A stretch of DNA of 7,112 bases from assembly GCA_002353215.1 (NCBI GenBank), contig DEJD01000100.1:1144-8255 (forward strand), read 5' to 3'. The stretch comes from Prevotellaceae bacterium UBA2757. GTDB taxonomy: Bacteria; Bacteroidota; Bacteroidia; Bacteroidales; Bacteroidaceae. Below the pieces are notes generated by a model. It did not search any database and was not told where the DNA came from. It was given only the letters and a program-made list of their open reading frames with translations. Positions 6,613 to 7,112 of this stretch are shown piece by piece; within the stretch, counting starts at the first letter, position 1; every line of letters begins with the position of its first letter. A program made the position numbers and the translations under genes.

Positions 6613-7112
6613 ATACCACGTAACATATTATATAATATAGGAAACGGATTTGCATGAAAGTGGAAGAGATAGAAGCCTGCTTCCTTCACACTGCGCCATA
6701 TGGCTTCTGTGGTTCCAAAAAGATAATGGAACACAGCCCCCTTGGTAAGTTGCATCTGTTTGTTTCCAAGGAAGGTCTGTCCTGTAGTATTTCTGTCGGT
6801 ACGAACGATAGTCAGAGGATTTACGACTACGTTATAACCAGCAGACAGAGCATCCTTTATCAGTACATCCTCCTCACCGGCACACAAATGCTGACTGCCC
6901 AAGCCGAAACGGGTATCGAAGTAAAGACCCAAGCCTCGACGCATAGCAATCTCAACAGAAGCAGGGTAATAACCATATTGAAAAGCACTCTCGAACGAAG
7001 TAAGCTGAGACGGATAGGCTTTAAGTAATGCACCTTCATAGTCGGCTGCTGCAAAACAAACAATATCATATGAAGGATTCATCTCAAAGAAATGAATAAC
7101 CTCACGAAGCGA
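6597..7112 (-). CDS. Glycosyltransferase, family 2-like, C-terminal part (5' end outside the window)
   Basis: The frame is open to the right edge, so this is the last 171 residues of a longer protein. The ATG at 7082 is probably internal, because the ten codons before it (SLREVIHFFE) read smoothly into NPSYDIVCF. Fragment landmarks are LYFDTRFGLGSQ (63-74) and CAGEEDVLI (77-85), a pattern seen after the DXD half of many family 2 enzymes, where the GED/GEED acids are near the catalytic base, then NPLTIVRTDRNTTGQTF (98-114). The hydrophobic, aromatic stretch at the end (about 147-170) may contact the membrane. The DXD half is not in the window, so assignment to GT2 is likely but incomplete. Its stop codon (TAG, 6597-6599) falls 16 bases inside the next transferase gene, placing both in one minus-strand operon that begins beyond the window. 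Confidence 0.75.
   Translation of the reverse strand, partial: SLREVIHFFEMNPSYDIVCFAAADYEGALLKAYPSQLTSFESAFQYGYYPASVEIAMRRGLGLYFDTRFGLGSQHLCAGEEDVLIKDALSAGYNVVVNPLTIVRTDRNTTGQTFLGNKQMQLTKGAVFHYLFGTTEAIWRSVKEAGFYLFHFHANPFPILYNMLRGIWILR

Noticed and set aside
6043..6657. Plus-strand open frame of 204 codons opposite the family 2 transferase gene
   Set aside because: It is antisense to the intact GT2 motifs at 5719-6612, has no start signal and no domain pattern.
7070..7082. ATG at 7082 as the true start of the right-edge glycosyltransferase
   Set aside because: The frame stays open to the window edge with plausible protein sequence before the ATG, and the protein would lack the DXD half of a family 2 enzyme.

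Overview
The window most likely comes from a member of the Bacteroidota, order Bacteroidales, possibly a Prevotella-like organism; the genus is inference. The reasons are moderate GC with AT-rich starts lacking Shine-Dalgarno sequences, a TAnnTTTG-type -7 promoter element in the only real intergenic space, and proteins that resemble Bacteroidales cell-surface glycan genes. It looks like one edge of a surface polysaccharide (O-antigen or capsule) locus placed against a housekeeping gene.

Layout. Plus strand, 1-1019: the 3' end of alaS (alanyl-tRNA synthetase), a small STAS-domain anti-sigma-factor antagonist, and rfbC (dTDP-4-dehydrorhamnose 3,5-epimerase), packed as an apparent operon. Minus strand, 4563 down to 1000: a tightly coupled three-gene unit of a fucosyltransferase-like protein, a Wzx-type flippase and a family 2 glycosyltransferase. 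Plus strand, 4650-5756: a GT4-like glycosyltransferase with its own apparent promoter. Minus strand, from beyond the window end down to 5719: two overlapping family 2-type glycosyltransferase genes, the first cut by the window edge.

How the genes fit together. RfbC helps make a dTDP-6-deoxy-L-sugar donor, most often dTDP-L-rhamnose. The five transferase-like proteins would assemble an oligosaccharide on a lipid carrier at the inner face of the inner membrane, and the flippase would move it to the periplasm. No polymerase (Wzy), chain-length regulator, initiating transferase, or rfbA, rfbB or rfbD is present, so the locus should continue to the right or those genes lie elsewhere.

The DNA is extremely compact: only about 104 bases (15 + 1 + 2 + 86) are non-coding. 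Both convergent gene pairs overlap at their 3' ends by 20 and 38 bases. I see no RNA gene, CRISPR array, insertion sequence, attachment site, origin or convincing hairpin terminator. Nothing here clearly amounts to an unknown system. The items most worth a second look are the STAS protein embedded in a glycan operon without a visible kinase partner, and the divergent fucosyltransferase-like protein.
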